Assembly: GCA_022885665.1 (NCBI GenBank)
Contig: JAGQDJ010000260.1
Span: 992,001-1,056,000 of the forward strand
DNA length: 64,000 nt
Reading direction: 5' to 3'
From: Triops longicaudatus
Lineage: Eukaryota; Arthropoda; Branchiopoda; Notostraca; Triopsidae
The notes beneath the pieces are model-generated. The model was given only the letters and a program-made list of their open reading frames with translations. It ran no database searches and was not told the origin of the DNA. Both the position numbers and the translations under genes were made by a program. How positions within the stretch are numbered: the stretch's first letter is position 1; each line of letters opens with the position of its first letter. Shown one piece after another: positions 11,901 through 22,268 of this stretch.

Positions 11901-14900
11901 ATCTTGGAAGAAAGCTGCGAAGAAAGCGATGGCGAACGGCGCACCAAGGAAGAGAAAAAGCGAGCTGATCCCTCAGCGCTCGAAAAGTACTTTACCATGG
12001 GCCTAGCCGCGGAAGAATCCACCAAAGACCTCAATGATAGCGCGCGTCAAGAATCAACCAGCCGTAGGCGTGGCTCTGCCGGTTGTGCCAACGAAGAAAG
12101 CGAGTTCAGCGACAGCTTTTCCGAAACTTCGAGCTCGATTTACTCCGAAGCGCTCGAATCGGTGGAAGAAACTTTGGCCGGAGATGGAGTCAGTACAGAC
12201 CCGGTCGATCTCGCGTCCTCGCGGCTAGAAAAGTACTTCCTGACCGGTTTTTTAGGTTTGGAGGCGGTTAACCCTGGCGTTGGCGAGCCCGGCAACGCCT
12301 CCGACGGCGGCCCTTCCACTGACGGCAGTGAGAGCGTAGGAAGTGACAGCGAAGGACATCCGAGTCCGGAGCAACGTCGCCGGAAAGTGATTAAAGCCCG
12401 CGGGGCGCGGCCTTCCAATACTTTTGCTCATCATTCCAATTTGCTGTTTCCGGATTGGCCCGGACCGCCACTCCGGACCGGTGCTGGCAAAGATTTTCGG
12501 GGTATCGAAAGCCTCTCGCCCTCGTCTTCCGTCCAAACGTTAGCCAATAGTTCTTCCTTTGCGTTGAGTGCGGAAGCGTCCAGTAATCCGGACGGTGCAG
12601 CGGCCTCGTCTTCGGAAGATGGCGACCTAAAGGAGAAAAATGAGGGAAACGAGCAAGATAAAGCGTTCGAAAAGGCGGATGGGCATTTTGATACCATAAA
12701 GCGGCGAAAAAAGACGAAAAGAGGCACTGCGACGGAATTTTCGAATGCGGCAGATTCCGTGCTGGAAGAAGACAACGTGGCCATTGGCGCTTCACCTAAT
12801 TCAGCTACAGAAAGAATAGCAACTCCGACCAACGAGGCACCAGAAGCCGTGTTAGAAGCCACGCCCCCTTTGTCAGAAGATAAAGACGACAGTGCCAGCT
12901 CAAAGTACCAGAGCCGGGATAGCGGCTTTATTGGCAGCTGCGACGACTTGTTGACCGAGAATAGCGTCGCCCGCAGTGTGACCACGCCCCCTTCGAGTAA
13001 CTCTTCCTCCGATGACGTGGAAGCTAAAGCGAATGAAACCAAGTCCGACACGGCGGATACCAAATCCACGAAAAGCCTGGAAAGCACAGGATCTTCGACC
13101 AAAGGCATCTTTGGGAACAGACACGCCCCCTTAGGTACTAGGCCCCATACGAGTGCCAAAGTTACGCGGAAAGACAGTTTCAACAATTGGAGCTCGGATG
13201 AAGAAACGAATTTGATGATGAACAAAATGCGCGCGTTTTTTCGCAACATGATCCAAGTCGCGCCGGTAGTTACGCCGCCGAGTGTAACCCCGCCCCCTAA
13301 CCCCGTTCCGTCCGACTTGGCCCATCGGGTCAAACCTCCGCAGCTGATAGCGTTCGAGAACGAATTAACCCGGTTGATGAAAACGGTACCGGGCATCAAC
13401 GACGAGCAAGTGAAGGAAATTGTCGAGTACTTGAGCAGCGAGGACACGTGGAGCGATTCGTACGACTCGTCCGATTATACCAGCAGCGATCTAGAAGGCG
13501 CTTATTACGCAGCGGCGGCGCTGGAGTCGACGACCGTGCCGGATTTGCAGCTCGACTTGATGAAGTCACCGCTGCAAGAGCAGATTTCCGCCAGCTGCCA
13601 AGAAATCATTGAGCAGTTCGACGTCAGTCATCCCCAAGAACCGCCCCCGGCGTCAGACGACCCTGCTAACTCACTAACTAAAGAAACAGCGTTGGTGTAC
13701 CAGCGAATCATGTCCTCGTTGATCCGAACGCAATCTCAACAATTACCAAAATCGCCCCAGTTGCTGCCCGCGCACCAATCGCCGCCCTTGATCGCTAAAG
13801 TACTGCACCACATCGGCAACCGACTCGTAGCGCTCATGCACGAAGTGTCCAATAGCGATACCAATTCGCATTCCGGCAGCTTGGACGAACACAACAACGT
13901 GGTCACGTCCAGTCCCCGAATCCGGGGTAAAAGCTTGCCCAGAACCAGCACCGGCCCGTACCACAAAGCTGCCAGTAGTACCGACTCGGGCTCAATCGAT
14001 GAAAAAAGCTCTTTGCATTCCACCAGTTTCGACTCGACCGAGAGTCCGACCGATACTGAGCAATCGCCAGAATCTTCGGACGATTTAGAGCCGAAGAATA
14101 CGCGTACGTCGCCTGCTGGGGCCGGTACGGAGAAAATGTCGTCCTTGCCTCTCTTGTTTGGCAGCGAACACCGATTAGCTAGAGACGAAGTCCGCGGTTA
14201 TGTGTCCTTGGAATCCCATACTCAGTCACTGCGCTCTACGACGTTGCCTTACCAGCCAAGGTATAAGAGCCGTACTGGCGAGAAAAACCGCCACAGCCTC
14301 CCTGACGCTTCTGCGTTGGTATCTCCGTCAGCGGAAGATGAGAAGAATCACGAAGATCAGGACGAGAACGAAGACCGTTTCGTGAAGAAAGTCCGAGCTT
14401 TGCCGCGGTTTTCGGTGTTCCGGTCGTCGCGAGAAAGCCGGGAAGCGCTGCAGTCGTCCAGTAGTGGAATTTCGGATATTGCCGAAGAGCGGGATGAGTT
14501 TTCGGGCTGGAGGAGCAGCTTTGAATCCGCCATTGCGGCGGACTCGCGAACCAAGTTGTCACTAGAGGCCAAAAGGAGGAGCGCAGGGTCAGGAGGTTCG
14601 TCCAGCGAGCTTTTTGCGAGTAGAAGCAGCGACCATTTGTTGCTAGAACGCGAAAACCATCATATGGGTATCGGCAGCCGAATGCGCTCGCGCCCTGGTG
14701 GCCATTCGTCCAAGTTTTCGCTCCCGAATCTCCTGGAAAGAGACGCGGTGCGTTTGGCCAAAGAGCGCGAACGCGAAAGGGAACGTTCGGCCAGTAGCGA
14801 TGTGCTGCTCTCCACCAGCCCAGTAGCCAGCCACTCGCTCTTGGGCGTTATAGACCAACGCGAAGAAGAGGACGCGGAATGGGACTTGTTGCGTCGCAGT

Positions 14901-17900
14901 ACGCGGTTGTCGGCCCGTAGGCGGAGTAGTGTGCCGGATACGCGTTCGGAAGAGCGACGGTCCAACGATCTCAGCCCAGAACCAAGGTCGACGACGTTGC
15001 CTCGTACTGTGACCGGTTTCAGTGTCGCTAACACGGGAAGTACGGGCTCTATTAGCAGCAATTTGCCAGGATCTTCCGTGTCGTCGTCTCACACCGAGCT
15101 TTTGAAGTCGTTGGGCGTTTTGAATGCCGGTATCAGTGCGAGTACTTCGAGCTTGAACACGAGCTCGACCACGAACCATGTCGACACGCCGGCCAAGTCA
15201 GCCAGGTACCGTGCCCCCGGGTACCGGCAGCAGACTAGTGCTGGTACGCCCAACCGCTTTTCGCAAAGAACGCCGTCAGCGCCGGGATTGGGCCAGCATC
15301 AAGGATTGCCATGGTCCAGCTCGCTTTCCTCGCGCAAACATGTCCGCTCCATGTTCAGTGGTAAGTTCACTAGCCGCTGCGTTTTAGTCAGTACGACTAT
15401 TCTATTGACAGTACTTCGTGTGTACTTTGTTTCCAGTCATTTCAACGAGAGAAGGATTTCGAGGCTGCAAATAAAGAGAGAATATGAGATAATAGTTGGA
15501 AGTAGGAAATAATTACTTTTTGTGCCGAGTGCCCAGATTTGTGGGAACAACTGCGTTACAATTTGCACGTTAGACACTTCCGATTTTTTTTTTCTTTTTT
15601 CTTTAAGTATCATAGTATGGAACACCAGATGCTGAGAAAAACTGCAAATAAGTTTTGTTAGTATCAATTGAAAGAGGTTTGAGTTAGTTTGGGTAACAAA
15701 AGATGTCCAAATATGTTTTAAATTAAATAAATTACGCTATTATCTTTGTACTACTTTTACGGTAGATTTTTTACCTTAGACATTGAAGGCAGCACCTAAC
15801 GCTCTTATGGGCGAATAACAAGAGTCAGGCGTATCACGAAATACACTCAGTATTTTAGAAAAACTTTCCAACAGTAATGTAAAGGAGCATTGTATCTCGA
15901 AGAATTTTTCGCGAAATATTGCTTTATAAATTCGTAAAATGGAACCAAACTTTCACATTTTTTCGAACAAATACTTTTATAAATCAGCCTTCGACGTGTT
16001 CGAGATTATTTTTAAACGAATTTTCAAAGAAAACAGCATTGCAATCCGATAATTAGTTTCTCAATTATGACCTGACTAGTTTTTGCCTATTTCCGTTCTC
16101 TCAACGAAAACACGTTCGATGAGTGGGGAAGCAATGGAAAAATTCATTGTTCGTGTAATGCCACCTAGAGGACTGCGAGGTCTTCAGCTCAGGTGCACCG
16201 TGCCCTTACGATATAAATATACATTAGCCCGACAAATAACCCGCTCGACTTAAAAATGAAGAAGAAGAAATATAAATATTAGCTTATGAAAATGTCTGAG
16301 TGTAGCGCCAGAACTGTAAAGGTCATAATAGAAGACTCAATTTGGAGATATTAGTATTAATAGCGGCGAACTAAGTGTGTCTTTACCGTGATTGTAATCG
16401 CGTTGAAAAAGACTTTTTTTTTAACCTGCATCCATTTATGTGTGTCATAAATTCTAATTTTACTGATTTTGACGCATATCATTTTTTACCTTCTCAGTCT
16501 GTATTCATATTTCTACTGATTCACGTCTACTTTTGTATTTTTTCATGTATTTTTACGTAACCAAACGATCATTTTTCTCCTGTCAGAATCGTTTCAGAAA
16601 CGTAGCTTAAACAGAGAATTTTTTGGATTTATTCGCGACGCTTTTAACTGTTCACAGCATAACATCGGTCCAGAAATGGATAGGAACACTATTTGCAAAC
16701 TAACTAGTATTCATTACGATTGGGAAATCTAGTCACGTAGTTGAGGTATGTTCGTATTTCGCTAAATTTGGGGCAGATGCTGAAATTCCCGTTAAACTAA
16801 TAGCGCCCACATGGAGCCAATGACCGTTTCGTCACTTGTGTCCTCCTTCATTAGCGCAAGACAGTACATGGAAAAGGCGCAAAATCGCATTGTGCTTGTC
16901 GCTTTTCGAAACGTGCACGCAAAGAGGAAAGAGTCTGTGTAAAATGCTCGCAAAGGGTTTCAGAAACCGAAAAGCCTGCGCTTGCTAGATAAAACTCTTG
17001 TCGCAGGATACGATACACAAGTGGGTGGCTCCAAACGGAAATTGTCGAGAGCCCCAACAACATCCGTTGGATGAAAAGCTCTGAAAACCTTACCTTGGTC
17101 AAAGCATCCTTACGGTTCTAACGTTTTAGAACTCACTTTTGTTCTGCCGCGCAGTGAACTTGTGTTTTTGACGCTTTTGTTGCTTTGAATTGTTGTTGGA
17201 CTTCAAATAGTTTTCAAAGTGGCCAGCTCAGAAAACTAGAAAAAAAATGGCTAGTGAAAAGTTTGAGTCGTACCGCACGTTTAGTGCGAAAACTGATTCG
17301 CAAGTGGCCAAGATGTCCAAAACGTGGAAAGATTGGTTGCCTCCCGCTTTGCACTGTTCGTGTTGTGAATCAGACGAAGAAAAAGTGCCAGATTTAGAGC
17401 TTACGCTGGTGAAGAAATCGAACGAATCTAGTATAACCACAAAGAAAGTGCTTAGTCGCGCGCCAACGTCGGATGACGAGCGCTGCGATGTGACGCCCAC
17501 GAAACGTTCGCCGATTTCGGCTCGAAGCGAACCGAAAACGGACGAAAGTCGGAAATCGGAAATGCTCGATTTGAGCCAAAGTTCGCGGTTAGCGCGCCAC
17601 AGGCGACAGCTTTATAAACAAGAACGTAAATTGATGAAGCGAATGTCTTTGGAACAGCAAATTGCTAATACTAGGCCTAGTCGTGGCTCTGAACGGAAGT
17701 CTTTGGATGAAACGGCTCGGTTAGTGAGCGGAGCCGGCAATGAAGGTTTCTTTAATCCTCCAACTAGTGAATTGCTTGTAAATTGAGATAATAGCAATAA
17801 TGTAGACAATACATTGAAATAGGGAATTCTAGCTCACGTGGCCAAAACTTTCGAACGTTTTAAGAAAGCAAGTGTATTTTAATAATACTTTATTTTTATT

Positions 17901-20191
17901 TGTTTTGTTGTATCTTGTAAAGTTCTGGAAGTGGATTCCGAAATAGGAGACAGCTGATTTTGTGAAATATTTTATTATATTGCGTTTTTTTATTTTTTTT
18001 TTAATTATTTATTTATTTATTTTATTATTTTTTTATTTATTTATTTATTTATTTTTTTGCTAAATTATGTGTCTGGCGGCTTGCCATTTTTTACATTCAT
18101 TGTTGTCAATTTTGCCGTGTTAAGACTGAATAGATAATTTATGTATTATTTTGCAGATGATCCTAATGATGCAAATTCCACTCCTCCCTTCGTCAGGGAA
18201 GGGTTGCGAACAAGTATTGCTAGTGCTGCCAGTGGCGAATCGTTTTCGTCCGTTTCTGGTACAGAAACGCAAGAGGACGCCGAGTCAGGCATAGTCAAGC
18301 AACGGAGTACTTCCCTTTCGGCTCTTGGAGTAAGTTCCTTTTTATGAGAAAATAAATTCCGTGCACTTTTTGCTAACTTAGGTTGGTAAAACGCGTTTTC
18401 AGGTTCAGTCAAAAAGATATAGATCATATAACTCAAACTTTCGTGCTTTTATCTTAAGCTTTTTTCTTTCTTGTAACAGTTAATTTCTACTTTTTATAAC
18501 AGTTCGTGAGCGTGAACTAAAAACGCAAGAAATTAATAATTGAGATAGTACGTACTTTAATAGTCAGATTTTTTCCTTAGAAGACAAGGTATAAAAGCTG
18601 CATTGAAGAAAGAGATTGAAGTAGCACTCATTAATAACGTTTGTTTTCAGACACGGAGCGATTCGTTAGCGAGCGTGTATTCAGCGGCCGGTGAAGCACG
18701 ATATGGAACCGTCACGGTTAAAGGCGAAGTGCAGTTTGCACTCTTTTACAATTACCGTCAATCGGAACTGCAAGTTCTAGTCAAGCAGTGTCGAGATTTG
18801 GCCCCGGTGGATGTCAAACGCAGTCGATCCGATCCGTAAGGCGTTTATTTATTATTATTTTATTTTATTTATTTGTCTTGAATGAAACAACTTCAAACAA
18901 TACGTAAAACTTTCTTTCCTTTTTCGCAGGTACGTCAAAGTGTATTTATTACCAGATCGGTCGAAAAGTGGGAAAAGGAAAACCAAAGTCAAGAAACATA
19001 CTCTCTCACCTGTGTTTGATGAGAATTTGAAGGTAAGAAACTACTTCCCAGGAACGAGTACAAACGTTATGGGAAAAAGGCAAGAAAAATTACTATTTCC
19101 TGAAGTTTTTGCTAATTTTTTTATTTTTACGTCATTTTCCAGTTTCCCACAACACTCAACGAATTGGACACGAGAACGCTATGGCTCACTGTTTGGCATA
19201 GTGATATGTTTGGACGAAACGATTTCCTAGGCGAAGTCCTTTTGCCTCTAGCTGGGAAAATCTTTGATGATATTACGCCACGTTGGTATCCTTTACAGGA
19301 ACGAGTATGAAACCCTTTTCACATTCACTTTTTTCTTTTCTTTTATATATTTTGAGCTGCACTAAACGCCGAACTGTATTCTGACCTTGAATTTACCATT
19401 AAATCTTTTGTATTCTGATAACTCGCGTCATAATATGACTATCTCGCTATTGTGCAAAGCTGCGTACTGTTCAGTATTTGAATTTTTTTTATATACATTT
19501 TAGACAGAGCCGTTAGAAGATTCGCTTGTTGCTCCACTCAGTTATGGAGACTTAATAGTGGCCTTAAAATATCTCCCTCCGGAAGCATTGGCATCGAAAA
19601 AGGGTCGCAAATCCAAAGGAGCGTTGCATATTCTTGTCAAAGAAGCGAAAAATCTGATTTCAGTTCGAAGTAATGGCTTAGCGGACCCGATTTGTAAAAG
19701 GTATCCAAAAGCTTTTCATAAGCTATCAAGCAAATATAACTTGTAACTTATGTTTATTTTCCACAAAACAGTTGCCTGATTCCAGAGAAATACAAGCAAA
19801 GCAAGCAGAAAACCAGCGTGTGTAAACGAACCTTAAATCCCACCTGGAATCACACCTTCATTTATGAAGGTGTCACCTTGGAAGAGTTGAAAGAACGCTG
19901 CATTGAAATCACCATTTGGGACCACGATCGATTAGGAAGCAAGGATTTCATGGGCGGAGTCCGTTTCAATTCCGGAATAGGTAAATTTTTTGAAGTCCTG
20001 CATAGTTAGTCTCAAAATAGTGCATAATGTATAAATTTTTGTCTCTAGGTGAATACCAAGGTAAAGCGGTGGATTGGGCCGATGCCCGCGGCAATGAATT
20101 AACGTTATGGCAAAATATGCTAGAGCGCCCCAACTTGTGGTTCGAAGGCTTAGTTCCTCTAAGGACATTTAAGGAAAAACCTCAAGACTAG
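1435..20191 (+). CDS. btsz: Bitesize-like synaptotagmin-like protein (SHD zinc finger + C2A + C2B)
   Basis: Synaptotagmin-like proteins bind Rab GTPases through an N-terminal Slp homology domain and membranes through two C2 domains. Drosophila Bitesize also organises actin and Moesin at the apical cortex. Exons read here with matching phases: 1435-1668, 2784-2917, 3780-4508, 5424-6227, 7804-15360, 17227-17766, 18157-18329, 18651-18835, 18930-19032, 19143-19304, 19504-19700, 19772-19980, 20049-20191 (TAG). Together they encode about 3,720 residues. The order is eight-cysteine zinc finger, very long low-complexity Ser/Glu-rich middle, C2A, linker, C2B. The giant central exon is a feature shared with insect Bitesize. 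Uncertain points: the first coding exon is missing; the acceptor of the giant exon is weak (GACGCAAG at 7803), although a start at 7785 would break frame unless a small exon is missed; the 17766 donor (A|GTGAAT) was chosen by phase. The gene ends tail-to-tail with DNAJC8. Confidence 0.85.
3168..3596 (-). repeat. Dispersed repeat family A, copy 1
   Basis: On the minus strand this runs from GGCTCTTATGGG through the conserved core AACAGCATT.CAATCCGA.AG to a GC-richer end near GTGCACTGTCCCCT. The same 420-450 bp unit recurs at about 4766-5150 (+) and 15795-16212 (+). Copies differ by many substitutions and small indels, so they are old. I see no clear terminal inverted repeat, so the class is undetermined. 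It lies in the intron between the second and third bitesize exons. Confidence 0.75.
4766..5150 (+). repeat. Dispersed repeat family A, copy 2
   Basis: Starts with GTAAGAGTCTCGTGGGCGAA and shares the core AACAGCATTGCAATCCGATAG with the copies near 3.2-3.6 kb and 15.8-16.2 kb. The right end is less well conserved than in copy 3. It is followed at about 5181-5199 by an A-rich tract. It lies within a bitesize intron. Confidence 0.7.
6228..7803 (+). other. Bitesize intron before the giant exon
   Basis: A 1.6-kb intron with no convincing exon. It contains the palindrome at 6965-7007. The phase of the donor at 6227 (phase 1) fits an acceptor at 7803 but not the slightly better-looking one at 7784, so a missed micro-exon in this interval is possible. 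Confidence 0.5.
6965..7007. promoter_or_regulatory. Perfect 18-bp inverted repeat with CRE/E-box-like core
   Basis: CACCATCGTTACGTCACG is followed by a 7-nt spacer (TGATCTC) and its exact reverse complement. Each arm holds a TTACGTCA / TGACGTAA half, a CRE/bZIP-like site, and the inner edge makes CACGTG. Perfect arms in an otherwise AT-rich intron suggest a recent or selected structure: an intronic enhancer pair, a cruciform, or the remnant of a small hairpin element. No coding sequence overlaps it. Confidence 0.55.
7804..15360 (+). other. btsz: Giant bitesize exon encoding the disordered middle
   Basis: About 2,520 residues are open without interruption over 7.5 kb, ending at a good donor (AGTG|GTAAGT). 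The composition is Ser/Glu/Asp/Pro-rich and predicted largely unstructured. Exceptions that look ordered: three short related motifs at 11596-11640 (LARYF), 11971-12003 (LEKYF) and 12211-12260 (LEKYF), and a helix-like stretch around 13200-13520 (LMMNKMRAFFRNM, then ELTRLMKTVPGINDEQVKEI, then an acidic Asp/Ser/Tyr run). Base composition is clearly more GC-rich than the flanking introns, as expected of coding sequence. The unbroken length argues against frequent homopolymer errors in this assembly. Confidence 0.85.
15795..16212 (+). repeat. Dispersed repeat family A, copy 3
   Basis: Begins at GCTCTTATGGGCGAATAACA and ends near GTGCACCGTGCCCTTA. The core AACAGCATTGCAATCCGATAA matches the copies near 3.2 and 4.8 kb. 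It is in the 1.9-kb intron after the giant exon. The remainder of that intron (16213-17226) shows no gene. Confidence 0.75.
17247..17766 (+). other. btsz: Candidate internal start of a short C2-only bitesize isoform
   Basis: The exon containing MASEKFESYRTF has an in-frame ATG in a strong context (AAAAAAATGG), and a stop lies only 39 bp upstream in the same frame. It could therefore serve as a first coding exon of a short form with only the C2 domains. For the long form I placed the acceptor at 17226 on phase grounds (GGCCAG|CT). The exon is basic and Ser-rich (RHRRQLYKQERKLMKRM), typical of the linker before C2A. Confidence 0.45.
17960..18058. repeat. (ATTT)n-like low-complexity tract
   Basis: T-rich tandem sequence made largely of TTTA/ATTT units, in the intron between 17766 and 18157. 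It is a simple repeat with no coding content. Confidence 0.85.
18651..19304 (+). other. btsz: C2A domain exons of bitesize
   Basis: Exons 18651-18835, 18930-19032 and 19143-19304 encode a C2 domain: GEVQFALFYNYRQSELQVLV, SDPYVKVYLLPDRSKSG, a Lys-rich strand (KRKTKVKK), LSPVFDENLKF and LWLTVWHSDMFGRNDFLGE. The SDPYVKVYLLPD and FLGE landmarks are canonical. The third calcium-loop Asp position reads WHSD rather than a D-x-D pair, so one expected Ca2+ ligand is His. Calcium-independent phospholipid binding, as in several Slp C2A domains, is a reasonable inference. Confidence 0.85.
19504..20191 (+). other. btsz: C2B domain exons of bitesize
   Basis: Exons 19504-19700, 19772-19980 and 20049-20191 encode the C-terminal C2B: KGALHILVKEAKNL, NGLADPICKSCLIP, KQKTSVCKRTLNPTWNHTF, IWDHDRLGSKDFMGGVRF, ending in FEGLVPLRTFKEKPQD and a TAG stop. 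Unlike C2A, the D-H-D...D loop is present. The closing WFEGLVPLR resembles the WHxL-type end of synaptotagmin C2B domains. Confidence 0.85.
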
Positions 20192-20712
20192 GAAAAGAGC
20201 CTTTTTGTTGTTAATTATTATTTAGTTATTGCAAAGTTTTTCTTTGTTTTTATCCCATATTCCCCTGAAAAACGAAAAATCCCTGCCTTTTTACATAACA
20301 TTTTGGGCCCTCTCCTTATACATTTTGTCGGCCCAGAATGGAACGTGTGAACATTTCCTGTAACATGAAAACATTTAATTAAAAAGCCAAGCTTTATTCT
20401 TTACTACTGCGTTTTCCTTTCTTTTCTTCTGTTATTTCGTTGTGTACTTGTACAATATTTTTGGCACGAAAATGTTGAAATTTGTACCAAAACATTGAAA
20501 ATCCAACAATTTTATAATGAAACATGTATTCATCTCAGGTGCGGTATAAGAATGGATTGCTTCACGAGATATTAACTTAAATGGACTCCTATTACCGAAA
20601 GAAATTGGCTTTCCCACAATCTTCTTTTCCTTTCTGTTTTCGAAGGCATCCAGAAATAAAAATGAAGAAATGGCTTTGAACTTCTACAAAATGACAGTGG
20701 ACCTTAGGGACT

Positions 20713-21759
20713 TCATCGCGTTTCTGCCTTGGTTTTGGGGGGTTTGAAAGTAGTCGTCTTGAGTTTCTTGCTTTTTTTCTGCTGGAAATGCTGCCAGCTT
20801 TGCACCCTATTCTCTCGCGAAGCCTTTAACAGATAGAAAAGACAATAAAAGCTGAGTTTGCAATGTTTGGCTCTTACTTCGTAATTTTTCTGCCATTCCT
20901 TTTCCTCTTTAACTTTATTTTCTACGGCTAACTCTTCTTCTCGCTTTCTTTTGCGCTCTTCCATATCTCTGTTTTCCAATTCACGACGTTTTCGCTCCAT
21001 ATCGGCGAATAGCTTCATGGTAAGCACGTAAACAGCTCGTTTGTAGACTTCAGGGTCGTCTTCTTCTACTTTTGTGCTTTTGCCTTCTTTCTTTAGCTTC
21101 TTTTTCTTCTCCGACACCTGAAAATAAAAAGAATGTACATAAATATACAAAAATGCACTGAAGAATTATTGTAAAACTCGGAACTACGACGAACGTTTCG
21201 TCCCAGGAGGTGAATTTTGCCAGATGTCTTAACATACCATTAGGTCAGTGCGGCCTTTCGCTTCGTCAACGATATCCAAGCACTTTTTCCTAGTGACTTC
21301 GTTCTCCAGAGTTTTGTAAGCTCGATTAACAACTGACGATACAGAGATATATTAATAAAGGCTAATTTTATTACACACTACGAATTTACTTTCGAAAGCG
21401 AGCTGGGCTCTGTCTTTGTCTTCATGATTTTTGTCCGGATGGACCAGGAATGATAGCTTGCGGTACTTTTTCTTGATTTCGTCCAAAGGAAGTTGCGGAT
21501 CGATTTGCATGACTTCGAAAGGGTTCAAATTCAAGTATGTGGCTCCGGGGCGTAACAACCTATCGATTTGATGTTTAGGTGTCATAACAGAGTCTTTTAC
21601 TTCAATTTCCTTTACCTACGATACGACCAAAAGAACAAAGTAATCGGTTACTAAAGAAAGAATATTGCGTATGTTTCGAACCCTTACTTCTGACATGAAT
21701 TCTTGGAATGCAGCATCCGTAGGGATTGGAGTCTCATTTAGTTTGCTGCTCGAGCTCAT
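20713..21759 (-). CDS. DNAJC8: DnaJ homolog subfamily C member 8
   Basis: DNAJC8 (SPF31) is a nuclear J-domain co-chaperone associated with the spliceosome and SRPK1. Five exons on the minus strand: 21688-21759 (ATG), 21390-21615, 21238-21332, 20878-21117, 20713-20823 (TGA), all with consistent phases. The protein has a short N-terminus (MSSSSKLNETPIP), a J domain with NPFEVMQIDP and the catalytic HPD in LVHPDKNHEDKDRAQ, then the long charged helix of the family (EEDDPEVYKRAVYVLTMKL) and the basic tail RVQSWQHFQQKKSKK. Size (247 residues) matches the usual 250. It shares an upstream region of about 0.5 kb with the divergent CRYZL1-like gene and faces bitesize tail-to-tail. Confidence 0.9.
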
Positions 21760-22268
21760 TTTATCAGAGATTTTCACAATTTAAGACAAAACACGCGGCT
21801 TTGAGTACCAAAACAGCAAAACAATAGTTTAAGCCACGCCTTTTTATTTGGAGTAAGATTTCAGAGGAATTAACGAATCAGCCCATCGTAAGCTTCTATC
21901 GCCATCTAACGGATGATAATGAAACTTGACTGCTTTATCGCCTTATGCTAAACGCTAGCTTTAAAACGATCGAATATTAATTTATAACATTCTATTTTAC
22001 AGTTAACTTTAGTTTTCAAGCTATCCTAAAACGCGGGATATCTACTAATAGCATTTCGTAGTTTATTGCAATTCGTGGTTTACATGCTTACAGCGTTTAG
22101 TGTGTTGCTGTAGCAACTATAAATCGCGCCCTGGCGTTGTTTGCAAACAGAAAAGTCAGGGAAAACTGTTTTATTCGCGCTGTAAACAGAATACTGTACC
22201 ATGGCAGTATTCTGCTTTTGATTTTCCTGTGCAATTTCTGAGTCATGTCCCCAGTGAGCCTACGAAAC
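21760..22268. promoter_or_regulatory. Probable bidirectional promoter, DNAJC8 / CRYZL1
   Basis: The interval between the DNAJC8 start and the first CRYZL1 exon candidate is about 0.5 kb, so the two genes probably share a promoter. It holds a 10-bp perfect inverted repeat at 22187-22214 (CAGAATACTG, 8-nt spacer, CAGTATTCTG). No TATA box is obvious at a useful distance from either start. Confidence 0.45.

Noticed and set aside
12431..13447. Minus-strand open frame of 338 codons
   Set aside because: It is the antisense shadow of the bitesize giant exon, whose high GC and codon pattern keep the reverse frame open.
19701..19771. U12-type intron in the C2B region (donor GTATCC)
   Set aside because: The following bases are AAAA instead of TTT and no U12 branch site is near the acceptor, so it is an ordinary intron.
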